From Scleropages formosus (taxonomy: Eukaryota > Chordata > Actinopteri > Osteoglossiformes > Osteoglossidae), in contig NC_041808.1 of the NCBI RefSeq assembly GCF_900964775.1, positions 6,344,595 through 6,408,594 on the forward strand: 64,000 nucleotides of DNA, read 5' to 3'. Below, in pieces: positions 24,572 through 37,408 of the stretch. Positions within the stretch are counted from its first letter, which is position 1; each line of letters starts with the position of its first letter. The translations under genes and the position numbers were made by a program. The notes beneath the pieces are model-generated. The model was not told where the DNA came from, did not search any database, and saw only the letters and a list, made by a program, of their open reading frames with translations.

Positions 24572-24920
24572 GGGTGGCACAGCAGCACAGCAAGTAGCGC
24601 TGCTGTCTCACAACACCTGGGTGGTGTAGGAGGACATGGGTTCAATCCCTGCTCAGTCTGTGTGGAGGTTGCATCTTCTCCTCATGTCTGTGTGGGTTTC
24701 TTCTGGGTGCTCTGGTTTCCTCACACAGTCCAAGGATATGCTATTCAGGTTCATGCAGAGTGTGTGAGTGAGTTCCACTGATGTATGGATGAGTGACCCA
24801 TTGTAAGTAGTGTATCTAGCAGTATGAATCACCTTAGTGAATAAGGTGTGTGGGCTGATAACACTACTTAGAGTTTGTTGGAAGTCACTTTGGAGAAAAG
24901 TGTCTGATAAATAAATGTAA
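24572..24920 (+). repeat. V-SINE copy (SINE-C)
   Basis: tRNA-like head with B box gggttcaatccctgctc, V-SINE core (ttctcctcatgtctgtgtgg, gtgctctggtttcctcacac, agtccaaggatatgc), then agtgagttccactgatgtat, and the shared tail cactttggagaaaagtgtct ending AATAAATGTAA. About 350 bp and essentially full length. Confidence 0.85.
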
Positions 24921-25116
24921 ACATTTTGCACTGAAGATTGTAGCGGATGCTCTGGAACTGAGGGATAAAATAATGAAGATGCAATTTAATTTATTACAGG
25001 TATGATATGTGTCACAAACAGTGTTTAAAAAACATTTTATGGTTTGAGTGAATAAAGTAATACATCTGAAGACAAAATAAACATGTCAAAATGCAACATT
25101 TTGAGCAATAAATATA

Positions 25117-25122
25117 TTTATT
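25117..25122 (-). terminator. Candidate poly(A) signal of the homeobox gene
   Basis: Minus-strand AATAAA about 190 bp downstream of the stop codon at 25311. Motif only. Confidence 0.45.
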
Positions 25123-25310
25123 CAAAAAATGTGATTATTATATTAATTTCCTGTCTTTTAACATTTTTGTTGTTTTCCTCGCTACTACACACCACCTTCC
25201 ACCCATAATCAAGTTATAATGGGAACATAAGGTAATAATGTATAATAACGGATACATAAGTTAATAATAACAGCAGCCTGCAGGACTGCTAGGCAGCAGC
25301 ACTAGAAGAG

Positions 25311-26509
25311 CTACTTGATCTTCCACCAGTCTGGCTGCAGCTCATCTAAAATTTCTTCCAGTGACTGCGGCAGCTGGCTGGGCAGAGATGTCTCTTGTTG
25401 AGCTTCCGGCTTTGCTGGAGGCCACTGCAGTATAGGGCCCACGGGGACCGCCCAGGTCTCCTCGGGTGGACAGAACCAGGAGGTAGAGGGGGTACCTTGC
25501 AGCCCTATTTCCCAATAGCCAGAGTTGGGAGAGGCTGGGGTGGCAGCTGCCCAAGGCTGAGGGCTCCAGAAGGTGCTGCCAGGACCGTGGTTGGCCACCG
25601 GCTGGAATCCAGGACTCGGTGGGGGTGGACTGGTGCTGGTCCCCAGCAGCCTGGCCTGCCTGTAGCTGAATCCAGGAGTCACTGCACTGTACACATTTGG
25701 CCAGAAACAGCTGTCATCCTCATCAGTCGTTGGGGGGTATTGCTGCTGCGCAAGCCCCAGCTGTGCTCCACCTGACAGCCCTGCACATCTGGGCAATGGA
25801 GCACCAGGGAAAGCAGTCGGGGATGGAAGGTGCACCCTGGGAGAGGGAGACGCTGCCTCTGTCCTCTGGGAGGCCTGCTGGCCTCCCCGGCCTCTCAAGG
25901 TCCTGGCCCTGCGGTTCTGGAACCACACCTGAGGGGAGCAACCAGAAAGAGAGATGTAAGAACTCTGCGAAGGTGCATTCTCACACAGCCATGAAGGTTT
26001 GAAGGGTTTTAGATGGTGTGTGTTTGCGCTCACTTGGATGCGGGACTCCGGTATCCCCGTAGCTTGGGACAGGCTCTCCCGGACACCGATGCCAGGGTAC
26101 GGGTTGCTCTGGAAGGCGGCCTTCAGCAGCACCAGGTTCTCCTTGGAAAAGCTGGTTCTTCTTCTGCGGGAAGAGCATTTGTCTGGGTCTGCAGGACCAA
26201 CGGGGATGGGGAGGTCAGGAGCTGTGGGAAGCCCATGCCATAAAAAAAAATGTAAGAAAAGAAATTATATGAAGCATCTGCACATACCGGGTAACTACAT
26301 GAAAACATTTCTGTGGACATCAAGTGAATGACCTTTTGACCTTAACTGTTACTGTCTGATAAATTAATCATCATTATAGATATGGAGACACTAATCCCCA
26401 TCATGCAGCATTTTGATGGGCTACATGCACGGGCAGATGTGACTTCAGAAACAAACTTATAATGCTGGTTATTTTGCCAATACTTACCGATGCAAGACTC
26501 CGTTGCCAT
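25311..26509 (-). CDS. Mix/DUX-like paired-class homeobox protein, probably mxtx-type
   Basis: Three coding exons (minus order): 26488-26509, 26034-26221, 25311-25928, giving 275 aa. Exon 1 encodes MATESCI and ends in GTAAGT. The homeodomain spans about residues 25-84: CSSRRRRTSFSKENLVLL, KAAFQSNPYPGIGVRESL, SQATGIPESRIQ, then VWFQNRRARTLRG. The intron falls between homeodomain positions 46 and 47, the classic site in PRD-class genes, and position 50 is Gln. YPGI, GIPESRIQ and FQNRRAR(T) are shared with Mix, Sebox and DUX proteins. RRARTL is, from memory, closest to zebrafish mxtx1/mxtx2, maternal and yolk-syncytial-layer regulators. Outside the homeodomain the protein is rich in Pro, Gln, Ser and Trp. 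It ends in an acidic, Leu-rich motif (SLEEILDELQPDWWKIK) that could be an activation domain. Fast-evolving families like this are hard to assign, so the subfamily is tentative. Confidence 0.8.
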
Positions 26510-26582
26510 GGTCACACCGGAGCTGGGACAGTCTCAGTGTGTGCTGTCTCAGTGTGACAACTCTCTTAAGGTGGCCCACTCA

Positions 26583-26589
26583 ATTTATA
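26583..26589 (-). promoter_or_regulatory. TATA box of the homeobox gene
   Basis: Minus-strand TATAAAT about 75 bp upstream of the ATG (26509), a spacing that allows a 5' UTR of roughly 45 bp. A focused TATA promoter suits a gene switched on in a narrow developmental window. Confidence 0.5.
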
Positions 26590-26599
26590 CCAAAATTAT

Positions 26600-28420
26600 C
26601 TAGCCTAGGCCCTAAGATTAGTCTATTGTTAGGTGAGAGGTGTGTGCAGGGGCCCCTAGGAGATGTTCACACCTTGGATACCTATTATCCTCCCCCTTTA
26701 CTCATGAGGCATCTCTTCAAAGCAAAACACTAAACAGGTATTCCGAAAGACAGAATGGTTCATAAAAATGTTCGTAATGCTCATAATTCACAGATCGTTT
26801 TCTTCCCTTTCCCCCCGTGGAGAATTTAAATGAGCACAAAAATCTTCCCGATGTTGACTTTGATCCATCACAGCCGTCACGTCACCGTGTGTGAGTTGCG
26901 TGTGTTCGTCTCTCGTGTTCCCCGCATTGAGAGAGAGCATTTCTCATATAAAGATGGGAGGCAGAAAACTGCATATGCACCAGGAAAATTAATTTCTTTA
27001 AAAAAAAATTAAATTAAAAAAATTGACTGTTTTTCTTATAAATTTTTTCTTTAAAAAAAATAAAAAATAATTTCTTTATTAAAAATTCTAGAAGAAAAAT
27101 TGTCTAAATTCTCTCGTGCAGAATAAAACAAAACCGTAAAGTCTCATTTTTAACGTAATATACATGAACTAAAATGTATCTTTTTTTAATCGGCTGAAAT
27201 TCCGCCGGAAAAGTCAAACTCATACTATCTTAAACGTAAATGCAAATGCGGAAAATCGCAAAAATACTCCGAGCTGATCTGAGAACAACATTCTGTTAGG
27301 TCAAAACAATTAATGCTGACTAGGCTGAAAAATGTAGTGTGTAGATGGTGTGTTATTTACTGTCATCCTATTGATGAATTGAAACAATACTTCTTTATTT
27401 CCCACACAAGGGGTAAGGAGCATTTAATCAGTAACTGAAAAGGCTCGGAATAATGACTAATCAAGACGAGGGAACAGAAAAACAACTTTGATGAACTTTT
27501 TTTTTATTGAGGTGGGCCCCAACACAATGGCAGCAACCTGTGTGATTAAGGTAATCATGTGGCAGTTTCGCTTTGTCGGGTCAGGTGATCAGAGCTGCGG
27601 GTTCCAGTGTCTCCAGCCTCTGACGTATCCAGACATGTTTTCGCGTCGCTGCCAGAGCTCAGGATCAGTTCAGACATGTAAACTGTCCGAAAAAACCCCT
27701 CTTTCACCCCACACGTAACCCTTAAACTTTGATTTTTCCATTATATAATTTGTAATTACATTTAATATAAATAAGGGAAGTGATGTTATACAGCTAATGG
27801 GACCTTTGTGTGTATTTTTATTCGGCTCCCAGGTTTTCCTCGTTTTATTTTCACTGTGCTGCTTCCACGCCGACCAGCATCATTTCACTTTGTTTTACTC
27901 CGTATTTCAAATCTGCAGACTGCTGCACATGTTCTCAAAAACCTTGATGATCTGTGTTGTGCATTTTGTGTTTCTATGCGCTGCTCTTATCGCAAAGGAC
28001 CATTTGTGGACATGTGAGGGATGCTGTTGGCACATTAAATATGACATGGATGATGTGGACTCCAGCATGCGTCTGTGATCCCGTATTGTAGTTCTGTATT
28101 GTCGGCTCTGTTCCCCGAGTCTGAAAAAAAAATTAGACTTTAATAATTTCAACAAAATAAAGGATATCAAGAAGCGCTGAGGTGTTTGACAATGTAGTGT
28201 CTACAGGTTAAATGATAAGGGGCTGGGACTGTTTTAACGCAGAGCTACGGTTAATTAGTGAATCGCTGTACCCTTTTTTTAATTTGTTACAGTCTGAAAT
28301 TCCAAAATTATATTTGCATTATACAAATCAATATGTTTTAACAGGAAATATACTGCAATCAGAAAAACGATTTAAATTAATTGTCCTTCTGCTGTTTTAC
28401 ATGGCTGCTTTTGTTTTTAC
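26600..28420. other. AT-rich spacer, no gene seen
   Basis: Contains long A/T runs near 27000-27110. Open frames near 27488-27718 and 27797-28078 have no recognisable family and no supporting splice context. Confidence 0.4.
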
Positions 28421-28422
28421 TT

Positions 28423-28740
28423 GTATCAAAGTCAACTTTATTGTCACTTTCACAATATGTTCAGAACATACCCCCCGCCACATTTCCTGAACCACTTGAA
28501 CCATATGGGGTCACGGGGAACCGGAGCCTAACCCAGCAACTCAGGGCGTAAGGCTGGAGGGGGAGGGGACACACCCAGGACGGGACGCCAGTCCATCACA
28601 AGGCACCCCAAGTGGGACTCGAACCCCAGACCCACCGGAGAACAGGACCTGGTCCAACCCACTGCGCCACCGCACCCCCTTGTTCAGAACATACATCGGC
28701 GTGAAATAGCTTTTCTCCCAGTCCGCGGCGTGACAGAGAC
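28423..28740. repeat. Older repeat split by a SINE-A copy
   Basis: The left part contains caaagtcaactttattgtca and the right part resumes with catcggcgtgaaatagcttt. The motif is common near the ends of fish interspersed repeats as I remember them. A SINE-A occupies the middle. Confidence 0.45.
28472..28680 (-). repeat. SINE-A copy with exact target-site duplication
   Basis: Complete minus-strand element flanked by tgttcagaacatac at 28458-28471 and 28681-28694, a 14-bp exact duplication. The tail end lacks a long CA run. Confidence 0.9.
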
Positions 28741-29262
28741 AGCAATATATACAACATATACTATACAGTATATACTAAGGATACTAAGTATAATTATATA
28801 CTAATATATGATAAGCCAGCCTTTCATGTTCACCATGAAAATAGGTTATATAAAATAATTATGTAAAGGAGCCTTAGTGGGTGTAGATAATCACTCTGTT
28901 CTTGACATACCATCGTGTTTAAAATGAAGTGTGACAGCGGAGTCCCTGTTACTGCATGGTGGGTCAGTAGGGCCCCGTTACTATAGGGTTAGGGTTCCCG
29001 GGGCTATTGGGGTTCCATTACAATTAGGGCTAATATGTTCATCGTTAATAATCACTTATTTGTTTTTGTTATTATTGTTTACTATTGTTTTAGCGTATAG
29101 TGTCTTACGTAAATTTCTTCGTAATGTTTAGCATTTTGCTTTATTTGTAACCCCGAGTCTGTCTTGTGTCAGTTGGGATGATGGTAAAGGGGGTTTAGTA
29201 ATGATAAAATTATGGGTTGTTAGAGTCAGTGTTATTATAGTAGCCATTTGTGGTGTTAGAAT
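28740..29262. other. Spacer with low-complexity GGGGTTA/TTATTA runs
   Basis: Loose repetition of ggggttattggg, gttattatagt and tatactaagtata elements, continuing after the SINE to about 29740. No gene seen. Confidence 0.4.
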
Positions 29263-29480
29263 TATTAATTAGCTTTATTCATTTAGCTGATGCTTTTCTC
29301 CAAAGGCGATTTACAGGGTTAAGGTATTTACAACTATTTACTAATTTATACAGCTGGGTAATTTTACTGGAGCAACGTGGGGTAAATACCTTGCTCAAGA
29401 GTACTACAGCCGGAAGTAGGAATCAGACTTGCAACCTTAGGCTCCAAAAGCAGCAGCTCTAACCACTACATACTACTGTG
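29263..29480 (-). repeat. SINE-B copy
   Basis: Minus strand: ttcatttagctgatgctttt and ctccaaaggcgatttacagg form the tail. The body has cagctgggtaattttactgg and accttgctcaagagtactac, and the head ends agcagctctaaccactacat. Confidence 0.8.
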
Positions 29481-29499
29481 GCAATTTTGAGGTTATTGG

Positions 29500-30230
29500 G
29501 AGTGTTTTTATGGTGATGGTTTTGGAATTAAAGTTATTTGAACTGCAATTGTCATGGGTTGTCTTTATTTTAAGGTTTCTGTTATTATAGTCTGTTCTGG
29601 AAGTGGTTAGTGGAGGTAGAGTCATTAATATCGGGGTTATTGGGATTATGGTATTTTAGTGATATTAATAGGAATAGGAAATTTAATTTTAGGGTTATGG
29701 GGCCACGTTGTTATGGTCATGGTCAGTGGGGTTACGGTTCCTAAATTATGGCTGATCCATTCAGAGCCAGTTACACAATTACAGAGCTGTGGCTGGATTT
29801 TTACAGAAGAAACCTGATATGGGAAGCTGGGGGACTTCAGTAATCTGGATTCTTGTTTTTTCTTAATCAAAATATTGTATTGTGTATTATAACAAATTAT
29901 ATAAAATGCACTTTGAAGTCTCGTGTTTTACATTATCTGTGTGTGACTTTGGACTAATAGTGGCATTTCTGTGAAAAATACTACTGTTTTACAGCAACTT
30001 TCAGCTCATATCTATCATACTCCAGGTGATGATGGAGTCGAAAAAGAATAAAACCATACAAAATAACCAGAATCACAAGTTCCAGTGCCTATGGAGCTCA
30101 CCGACTGCCTTCATTCATCAGTTTATTCATTAATTTATTGTTCTACTGCTTTCCTTCCTTTATTCTTTTAATCGACGTTTAAATCACAGCATTTTATTCA
30201 CCCGTTTTATTCTTATTCAGTCATTCTCTC
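29500..30230. other. Spacer upstream of TMEM254
   Basis: AT-rich, with repeated ggggttatggt-like words up to about 29740. No gene or RNA recognised. Confidence 0.4.
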
Positions 30231-30436
30231 CCGCGTGGCGCATCCTAAGCGCGACCGGAAGTGGTGCCACGCACGCGACTCGGGGGTCTTGGGGCATTAC
30301 GCGAGACTGAGCTCCGGCTTAAAAAAAAAAAAAAAAAAAAAAAAAAGCGCCAACGTCATCATATCTTTAATAATCCTCTCAACATCAGTCATATTCATAA
30401 TCATACAGCGCTCGCGCTGAGCCCTCGCGGAGCCCG
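30230..30436 (+). promoter_or_regulatory. TMEM254 promoter region
   Basis: CpG-rich stretch just before the start codon with an ETS/GABP-type site ACCGGAAGTG at 30254-30263 and no TATA box. A run of about 28 A (30320-30347) sits between this site and the ATG at 30437. Confidence 0.5.
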
Positions 30437-33400
30437 ATGGCGCACAGCGACAGGTCGCGCGACGGATCCGCGTTCTTCAGGAGGACGAGCCTCGCCTGGG
30501 TGGTTTCGGTCTCGCTCGCCGTGAGCTTCTTCACCGTAAGTCACCGGTACCGGACCCGGGCGACGCCGCCGCCGGGCTCGCGCCGTCATCGTCGTCACTT
30601 GTTACTTTGTGTCACTTTTTCCATCATTACGTGTTACTTTGTATCACTTCCCTCCCCAACACTTTGTATCACTTTGTATCACTGTGATCACTTTGATCAC
30701 GCTAGTCATCTCGCACCGGCGCGTCCCTTTGATGATTGTTACTTTGTATTGTTTTACACTGTGACTTTTTTCTGTTACTTTGTTTACTCCCGAACGCGGT
30801 GTCACAGGAAAGTCGTTCCGACGCCGCGCTCGTCTGTTTTCCACCTCCAGTGACTGTGTGTTGTTTTATTCCTGTGGTTTTAATACGTTCATCTTTCGTT
30901 CGTTTCCCGCGAGCGCAACGGCGCGCAGTGATGCTGAACTTCACACGCGCTATTATATATTTTAATCGAACCGCGTATCCAATGATAGCTGTATTCCAGG
31001 AGTATTAAGTGTCGCAACAGTGAGTTTTGTCAAAACAATGGACAAGATCAAAGTTATTTAATAAGCCGTCAAGTTGAAACACATATCAAGATATGGAAAA
31101 ATAGTGCAGTAAACGTGAATGGCGGGTTGTGGTGTAAAACAGGGGTCGATTTTTTATGATATTCAGTAAAAAATGTGTTCAGTACGAGAACTTTTAAAGA
31201 AGGTGTGTGTCACTGTCACGCCGGTCACCTACATTAGCAGAACACGGTGACGTTTCAGCTCCGGGTTCCAGCAGCTTTTGGTAAAAGGTCCCCCCTATAA
31301 GACGCACTTTTTTAGACGCTATCTTCTTCTAGCGTCCTATAGCCTGGAAACCAAATCTGTTTGGCAGTTTTCACAAAATCCCCAATTGTTGGATGTTTTT
31401 ATTGCTGAACTGGGTAAAACTCATTCTGCTAGGTCAGAATCATTGGGCAATTTCTTGGTCATTGATTAATTTCAGGGGTTGGAATGAATGGACCGAGAAA
31501 CGCGGAAATGTTGACATAATGACTCCACTTGTTTCTGCCATAGAGGTCTTTAATAAACTTTAATGATGTGATATAAGAACTCCAGTGATATGATAAGAAC
31601 TCGAGTTCCTCGTCATCCTTAGAAGTGCTGAAGTCCTCCTTTGTTCCCCCCTTTTAAAATTAATTACTGTGAAATATTGTAGTGAATGTTGTGTTAATCC
31701 TTGCCGAATGGATTTGAAATAAGTTTTTGGCTGTTAAATTCTGGTTTGGCTCATCTATTATCTAATCTGTTGTTCTCGGTTGTTTTGTAAAGGTCAGGGT
31801 GTGTCAGCATTACCATTACAAAAGAGCTTTTACTATTCAGCTTAATTTTGTTGTTTTGACCTATGTAGGTTGATCAGTAACCATTGTCATTAATCAGCTG
31901 GTCTATTCATCTGTTATCAAGTCAAGTCTCTTTAAACCTGTGTTTTTCGCACTAAATATAGGTGTTTATTTCGTGAACAGCTGTTCGTGCTTTTGAAGGA
32001 AGTCTGAACACTAAAATAAAATGCATTTAAACTTCGCCAAGGAATGAATTTGAATAGGTGGCAAAGCGGCTCCATGTCGTGATGGTCCCTCCACCAATTT
32101 CCAGTTCATCAGCTGGTCAGTCACACCCAGTGTTAATCGTAAAGTGTGAATAGGGTCACCTTTATCACCAGCTGGCTCTGCTTGTGCAGCAGTTACTTCA
32201 ACGTCCCAGCAGTAGACAATCAAGCAACCCCACATGCTTAGATTTACATTACATTTATTCATTTAACAGACACTTTTCTCCGAAATGACGTTCATCTCAT
32301 CGACATTACAGTGTGTGCGTTACGTTGGCAGGAAGAGGGACGTAGATGCAGACGCGTTATTCTTAAGTGCGCTTAGTTTCACCGTATGAACGTCGATCAT
32401 ACGAGTAGCTGCATAAAACTTTATCAGAAGTTCTGCTTCAAGTTGCTTCAGTTTCAGTTTGTATGTCTCTACTCGTTTTGTCAAAGGCAAGATGAAAGTG
32501 CGGCACGTCCGGTGTCCTTTCAGTGAAAATGAAAATGTCGATTCTAGAATTGTTCATTGCCGCACCTCCGAGAACTGACTGCGTGTCTGTATTTCAGTGG
32601 ACCGTGTTTTGGCCGAACCAGGTGCCCTACGAACGGCTGGGGCCCCTTGGCCATGTGTCCCATTACCTGGTGGAGCACCACTACCCAGTTATGTACTACG
32701 GGTAAGTGGTATCCTGCTCGCTAGGTCACTGTTGATTACGCACATTGACCGAAACTGCTTGCCCTGAGCGGGCTCGCGGTGAGCCGGAGCCTAACCCAGC
32801 AACGCAGGGCACAAGGCCGGAGGGGGAGGACCCAAGTCCGTTGCAAGGCACCCCAGACGGGACTCAAACCCCTGACCCAACGGAGAGCAGGACCCGGCCA
32901 AACCCTCTACGCCACGACACCCCCCTTTGACTGTTGATTAGTCACGCTTAAGTTCCTAATGTTGGGAAAGAGCACAAATAATATATGTGATGTGAACCAC
33001 TGAAAATGTAAAACTTGTACGTTTTTTTGATAATTTTAGTTCTGCAAGAAACATTTGTTTTATTGTTTAGCGAAAGGTTTGCTGCATTATCTCTACGATT
33101 CCAGAGTTACTTATCACGTTTCTTTCAAAGACACTGTGGCTCAAACACCTGCAAGTTTTTTGCAGTATTACACTTCGGTGCTGTGACTGCATCTCTGTGA
33201 ATGTGACGTTTTCAAATTTATTACCGAGCACCGTTTTGAAAACGTAAGGTCGTGGTGTGTATGACGTTGTTGCTGGCGGTGTCCTGCAGTTCTTATGCCT
33301 GATCATGTCTTTGAAAGTAATGGAACACGATGTGATCTTGTTGCAAGAGAAGGTAAAACTGCAGGTCAAGAATGATGACACGCCACTACATTCCAGGTGG

Positions 33401-33903
33401 TGGCTTGCTCTGATGGTCCACGTGGGTGAAGCTTTTTACAGCCTCAAGGTGTGCAGGTGAGTGGCGAGTACAGCAAAAAGCAATTGATTTTCTGTCGAAG
33501 GACAAACATTCATACACCTCTTCACTCCATCTCTGCTTCTACCAGAAGCTACCTGTGGCAGGTACATTTGTGCCCACACCTTGTTACTGCTCTCGCCTTT
33601 CAAAGCCAATTTCTAAGACTGCCACATAGTGGCAGCAGAGATTGCTTTCTATTGGATGAGAGAACTTTTTTATTTCTCATTGTTTCGTTCTGTACCCCTG
33701 GGTTATTATCCCACGCGACGCTTTTCTGATTCATCGTAGCTGTACGGCAGCAGTAATGTATGTGTTTGTGTGCCCACAGTGACAAGGGTGTGGACAATCT
33801 GCTGGCGCGTGTCCTATGGTTTGTACAGACATTCCTTTTCGGCTTGGCTTCTTTGGGGCTACTTCTGAAGTACAAGCCTGATGCTCGACTGAAACGGCAG
33901 TGA
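30437..33903 (+). CDS. TMEM254: TMEM254, small multi-pass membrane protein
   Basis: Complete 128-aa protein in four exons: 30437-30535, 32598-32701, 33397-33456, 33780-33903. Donors are GTAAGT, GTAAGT and GTGAGT. The protein reads MAHSDRSRDGSAFFRRTSLA, a first hydrophobic segment (WVVSVSLAVSFF), then WTVFWPNQVPYERLGPLG, HYLVEHHYPVMYYGWW, a second segment with ALMVHVGEAFYSLKVC, and a last hydrophobic stretch VLWFVQTFLFGLASLGLLL before a basic tail ending DARLKRQ. The motifs FWP..(I/V)PY, LGPLG, HVGE and LWF.QTF.FG.ASL match human TMEM254 (C10orf57, about 123 aa from memory) along its whole length. The molecular function is unknown. Initiation at this ATG fits the CpG-rich promoter immediately upstream and the family N-terminus. 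Confidence 0.93.
32245..32300 (-). repeat. SINE-B/L2 tail fragment in TMEM254 intron 1
   Basis: Contains tttacattacatttattcatttaacagacacttttctcc, the reverse complement of the shared tail, without a head. Confidence 0.55.
32742..32926 (-). repeat. SINE-A copy in TMEM254 intron 2
   Basis: Starts ccgaaactgcttgccctgag (tail end) and carries gagccggagcctaacccagc and gggactcaaacccctgaccc. It is short by part of the central region and lies 40 bp downstream of an exon. Confidence 0.8.
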
Positions 33904-34388
33904 GACCACCGGGACCGCATCTCAAATGGAACCGACCAAAAGAACCTCAGCCCAAGTGCAACTGAGGCCTGCAAGAGCATCTCCGCAACGTGAACCAGAA
34001 AGGATGAACTTCATCGACCAAGCAAAGTACAGCTGAGATGACTGTGGCAGCAGCTACATTGTGTAGCTGCACTGGAAAATCCCAAAATTTCCCACAGTCT
34101 CCACTAAATTAGCCCAAAAAACTTTCAGACAGTCCTTTTCAAAGAACGACCCCCCTGCCGTGACGCAGCATAATCGGATCCTCCGGGAAGAGGGGTCACG
34201 CGGTTTTATGGTTCCGCTTCTTCTGCCTCAATCTGACGTCCTCCTCCGTGTAATATGATTTATTTAATTATCAGCGTGAAGAATTTTAATTTGAATTGTG
34301 AAATATGCAAATCTTTGCCGTGCAGTTCTTGAAGCAAACCGTTACAGCAATTTGATATAGTTTGACAGAGTTTTGCTCTGAGTTGGAT

Positions 34389-34394
34389 AATAAA
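34389..34394 (+). terminator. Candidate poly(A) signal of TMEM254
   Basis: AATAAA about 490 bp downstream of the TMEM254 stop codon, followed within 30 bp by a TG-rich stretch (tccttgtgttggttttgtc), as expected for a cleavage site. Confidence 0.55.
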
Positions 34395-34419
34395 GTACAC
34401 TAAGGATCCTTGTGTTGGT

Positions 34420-37400
34420 TTTGTCAGTTTAATATCTCCCAGGTTTCTTGACATTAATTGCACATTAACTGTATTCCATCCACTAGCCCATATTTTTGTT
34501 TGCCTGAGTGTGGTATAAAGCGGAGACTAATATCTTTACGTTAACTCTTTATTTAGGGCACAGCAGTTTGAGTTCTCTCCTCACATCGGTGCAGCACTAT
34601 CGCAGTACTCGTATGACGGTACTCGTATGACAGTAATCACTGCAGTGATGCTCGCTAAGCCGGTAATCTCTGACAGTTATGTGGGGGTTGAGATTTTTGT
34701 TGGCACTCTCTCTCGAATCCGGCAGCCCACAGTTCCCACCCACTGGTACAATGACGGTGTCCAACTGTGTCCAACTTGGGCACCTGTTCTCAGACCTCCA
34801 TGGCAACTGGGCCCGGTACCATCACGTCGTCCCCAGGAGAGCCGGCAAGCAGAAGGGAGCGGGGGACACTCTGGTCACGACACGAGTTCAGAAAGAGGAG
34901 TCTGTCAGCATATGCAGTTGACATAATGGAAACAAATTAATAAGGTGAAAAAAGCACTTGAAGTACGTCCACTGGAACTCCCAGCATCTCATAAAACCTC
35001 AGAAGGGTTCATAAAGTCCTGTATGGTTCAAAATATTTTCTTTAATTCCTTGATTAGTTGACTCGACAAGCAGGTGGAAGTTCTGTAAGGTTCTGAAGAA
35101 CAGGCAGAAAAACCGCTGATGTTTTCAGCTACTGCAAGTACTTGGTTTGTTACACCATAGAATAGTTTGGGCAAGTTTTAATTTTTCAGAAGTCAGATTT
35201 CATGCCTAATTTGCTACGCTTTTGGGTGGACTTTTGGGTCCTAATTGTACTCACTTTTTAGAAAACATAAATGTCTCAGTTTTTAACCTTCTGGAAAAGC
35301 CACGATGCAAAGAGATCACGTAGGCTGAGTGTCTCGGACATCGCTGTGCCGGTCTGCGGACGATGACACGCCAGTGTGTGATCATCAGAGCAGCGAAGAT
35401 GTGTTATATCATGTTTTTCTCCTTCACAAAGTGTTATTTGACCTGCATGTATTAAAACTTTGAATTTTGTATCAATATTCTGAATAATCTGTATATTGTA
35501 TGCAAATGTTCATGAAGAGACTGATTTGGAAAGATTAAACTCATACCCAACATGCCTCGCTATTCAGGTGACCAAGTGTGAAGGATCTATCCCCGAAACA
35601 CCAAATCCAACCCATTGTATGCGAAACAGCCCCATCTGCACATACACACATTTAAAACACACACACACAGACCTGTCCAGCATGTACACATGTAAACACA
35701 TTCTCACACGCAGACACTTGTGTCACCCCTGTCAACAACGAGCACGCATGTGTGTCGATAAACACACTTTACTGTCGCGTTTCTTTCCAAACCCCACTAA
35801 TGAAACACTTGACATGTCAACTCATTCTCTGAAACCATGTTGTGTGATCCTTGTGTCTCAGATTAATTGTTTTTTTGTAAGAAAGCGACAGTGAAAGAAA
35901 TGGTGACCAAATATGCAGTAGATTTCAATTTATTTCTCAATCCAGGCAGAAGGAGCAGGATGTTTTTACATGAAGGAGTGGTTAGAAGAGGCACAACACA
36001 CCGACAGTCTGCACTTTCCTCACTTCCGACCTCGGCCTGGAGGTCCATCCACCGATTCTCTGCAAAACTCGATCTGCGGGGCATCGTGGGACCCGAGCAG
36101 CACTGTCCTGAAATGTCACTGTGCATCCTGTACTGTGTCTGAGGTGCGGAAGTCCAGAGTGCCATTGCTAGTTGCTCTTCTCGATGGTTTAAAATGCTTG
36201 CAGAGGAACACAGAACTGACTGCTGGATTTCACCTGTATACAGCACAGTCTCGATTCTTCAGCATTTGATTATCAGCCTTTGTGTGCTGTCCAGCCACAG
36301 CTATTTTTTTCTTTTATATTGGACATTTTACCAAACACCTGTGAATGAAAACCCTACCAAGTTAGAACTGCTTGCAACATCAAGCAGTGCCATTCACTCC
36401 TCTTCAAACCTCTTAGCCCACATAGAGACTTCTTTCATATATTTCATGCATGTTTCACTTCTTCACCTTCATTGCGTGTGGAATTGTGACAATGCAATAA
36501 CTCTGGTTTAATTTTGTTTCGCTTAAAGTTTTACATTCAAAACACTGAAATAGCACTTACTGCCTAGGGCTGAAAATGAAAAAAAAAGGTTTTTCTCATT
36601 ACTGATCCTCTTTAACTAATATTTTAAATTCAACTCATATATGGTTCTGTATTATTCAATTTGGTTCTGTATTATTCCATGTGATTCGGATTTTTTGCAG
36701 TCCCGCCTACTGATGCTTCAGTTTAGGCCAGAAAATCGAGACTGTACCGTATGGAGACAGCAGTGTAGTGAAACACCGTCCAGGTGCATGCCAGGCCTGC
36801 TATCTCAGGACCCCCATGAGGATGTAGGATAACTCAGAACGTAAAAAATCGGCTTTACTCTGTTAATAATAGGGCATCAGTAAGGATGGTCGAAGACATC
36901 AGATATCCATCTGATTGCTCTACAAATTCCCTGTCTATGTACATGGGCACTGCATGCGATTCTTCAGGCAAATATACATGCAGCTCATTGGTTAGGGCTC
37001 CCCAGCCATTGTAACATTTCATCGTACTGTTGCGGATACAATGATATCGATGACATCGATTAAATGACGTTTAACCAGCTGTGGTCAAATACAAACTATT
37101 CCAGCACTGTTCTCCTAGATATGATGGATGAATGCAGGTTTTCAATTCGCAAACACATTCATGTGAAAATAACTTGTCTGGTCTACATGCTACAGGAAAC
37201 ACAACATGCGGCTCTTTCGAAAACAGCTACGCTAATGGTAAAAAAGCTCTGAGCGTGTTTGCTCGCAAGTTGTGCCAGCACACTTTAAAATAGCGCTGTG
37301 CGAACGTTCGACATCACACTTCTTATCAAGAGTCTGCTATGTGCTTTCCACATAAAACTGTGGAGCGGGAACTTCTCCGTTATAACTATTTACATGTAGT
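34420..37400. other. Spacer between TMEM254 and STK32C, no gene seen
   Basis: Several open frames of 90-130 codons occur on both strands (for example 35496-35894 plus and 35863-36246 minus), but they overlap each other and show no family resemblance. A short CA-rich stretch lies at about 35640-35700. Confidence 0.4.
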
Positions 37401-37408
37401 ATCAAGTA

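Noticed and set aside
35496-36269. Cluster of overlapping frames of 90-130 codons on both strands
   Set aside because: They overlap antiparallel, contain CA-repeat-derived His/Thr runs, and match no family.
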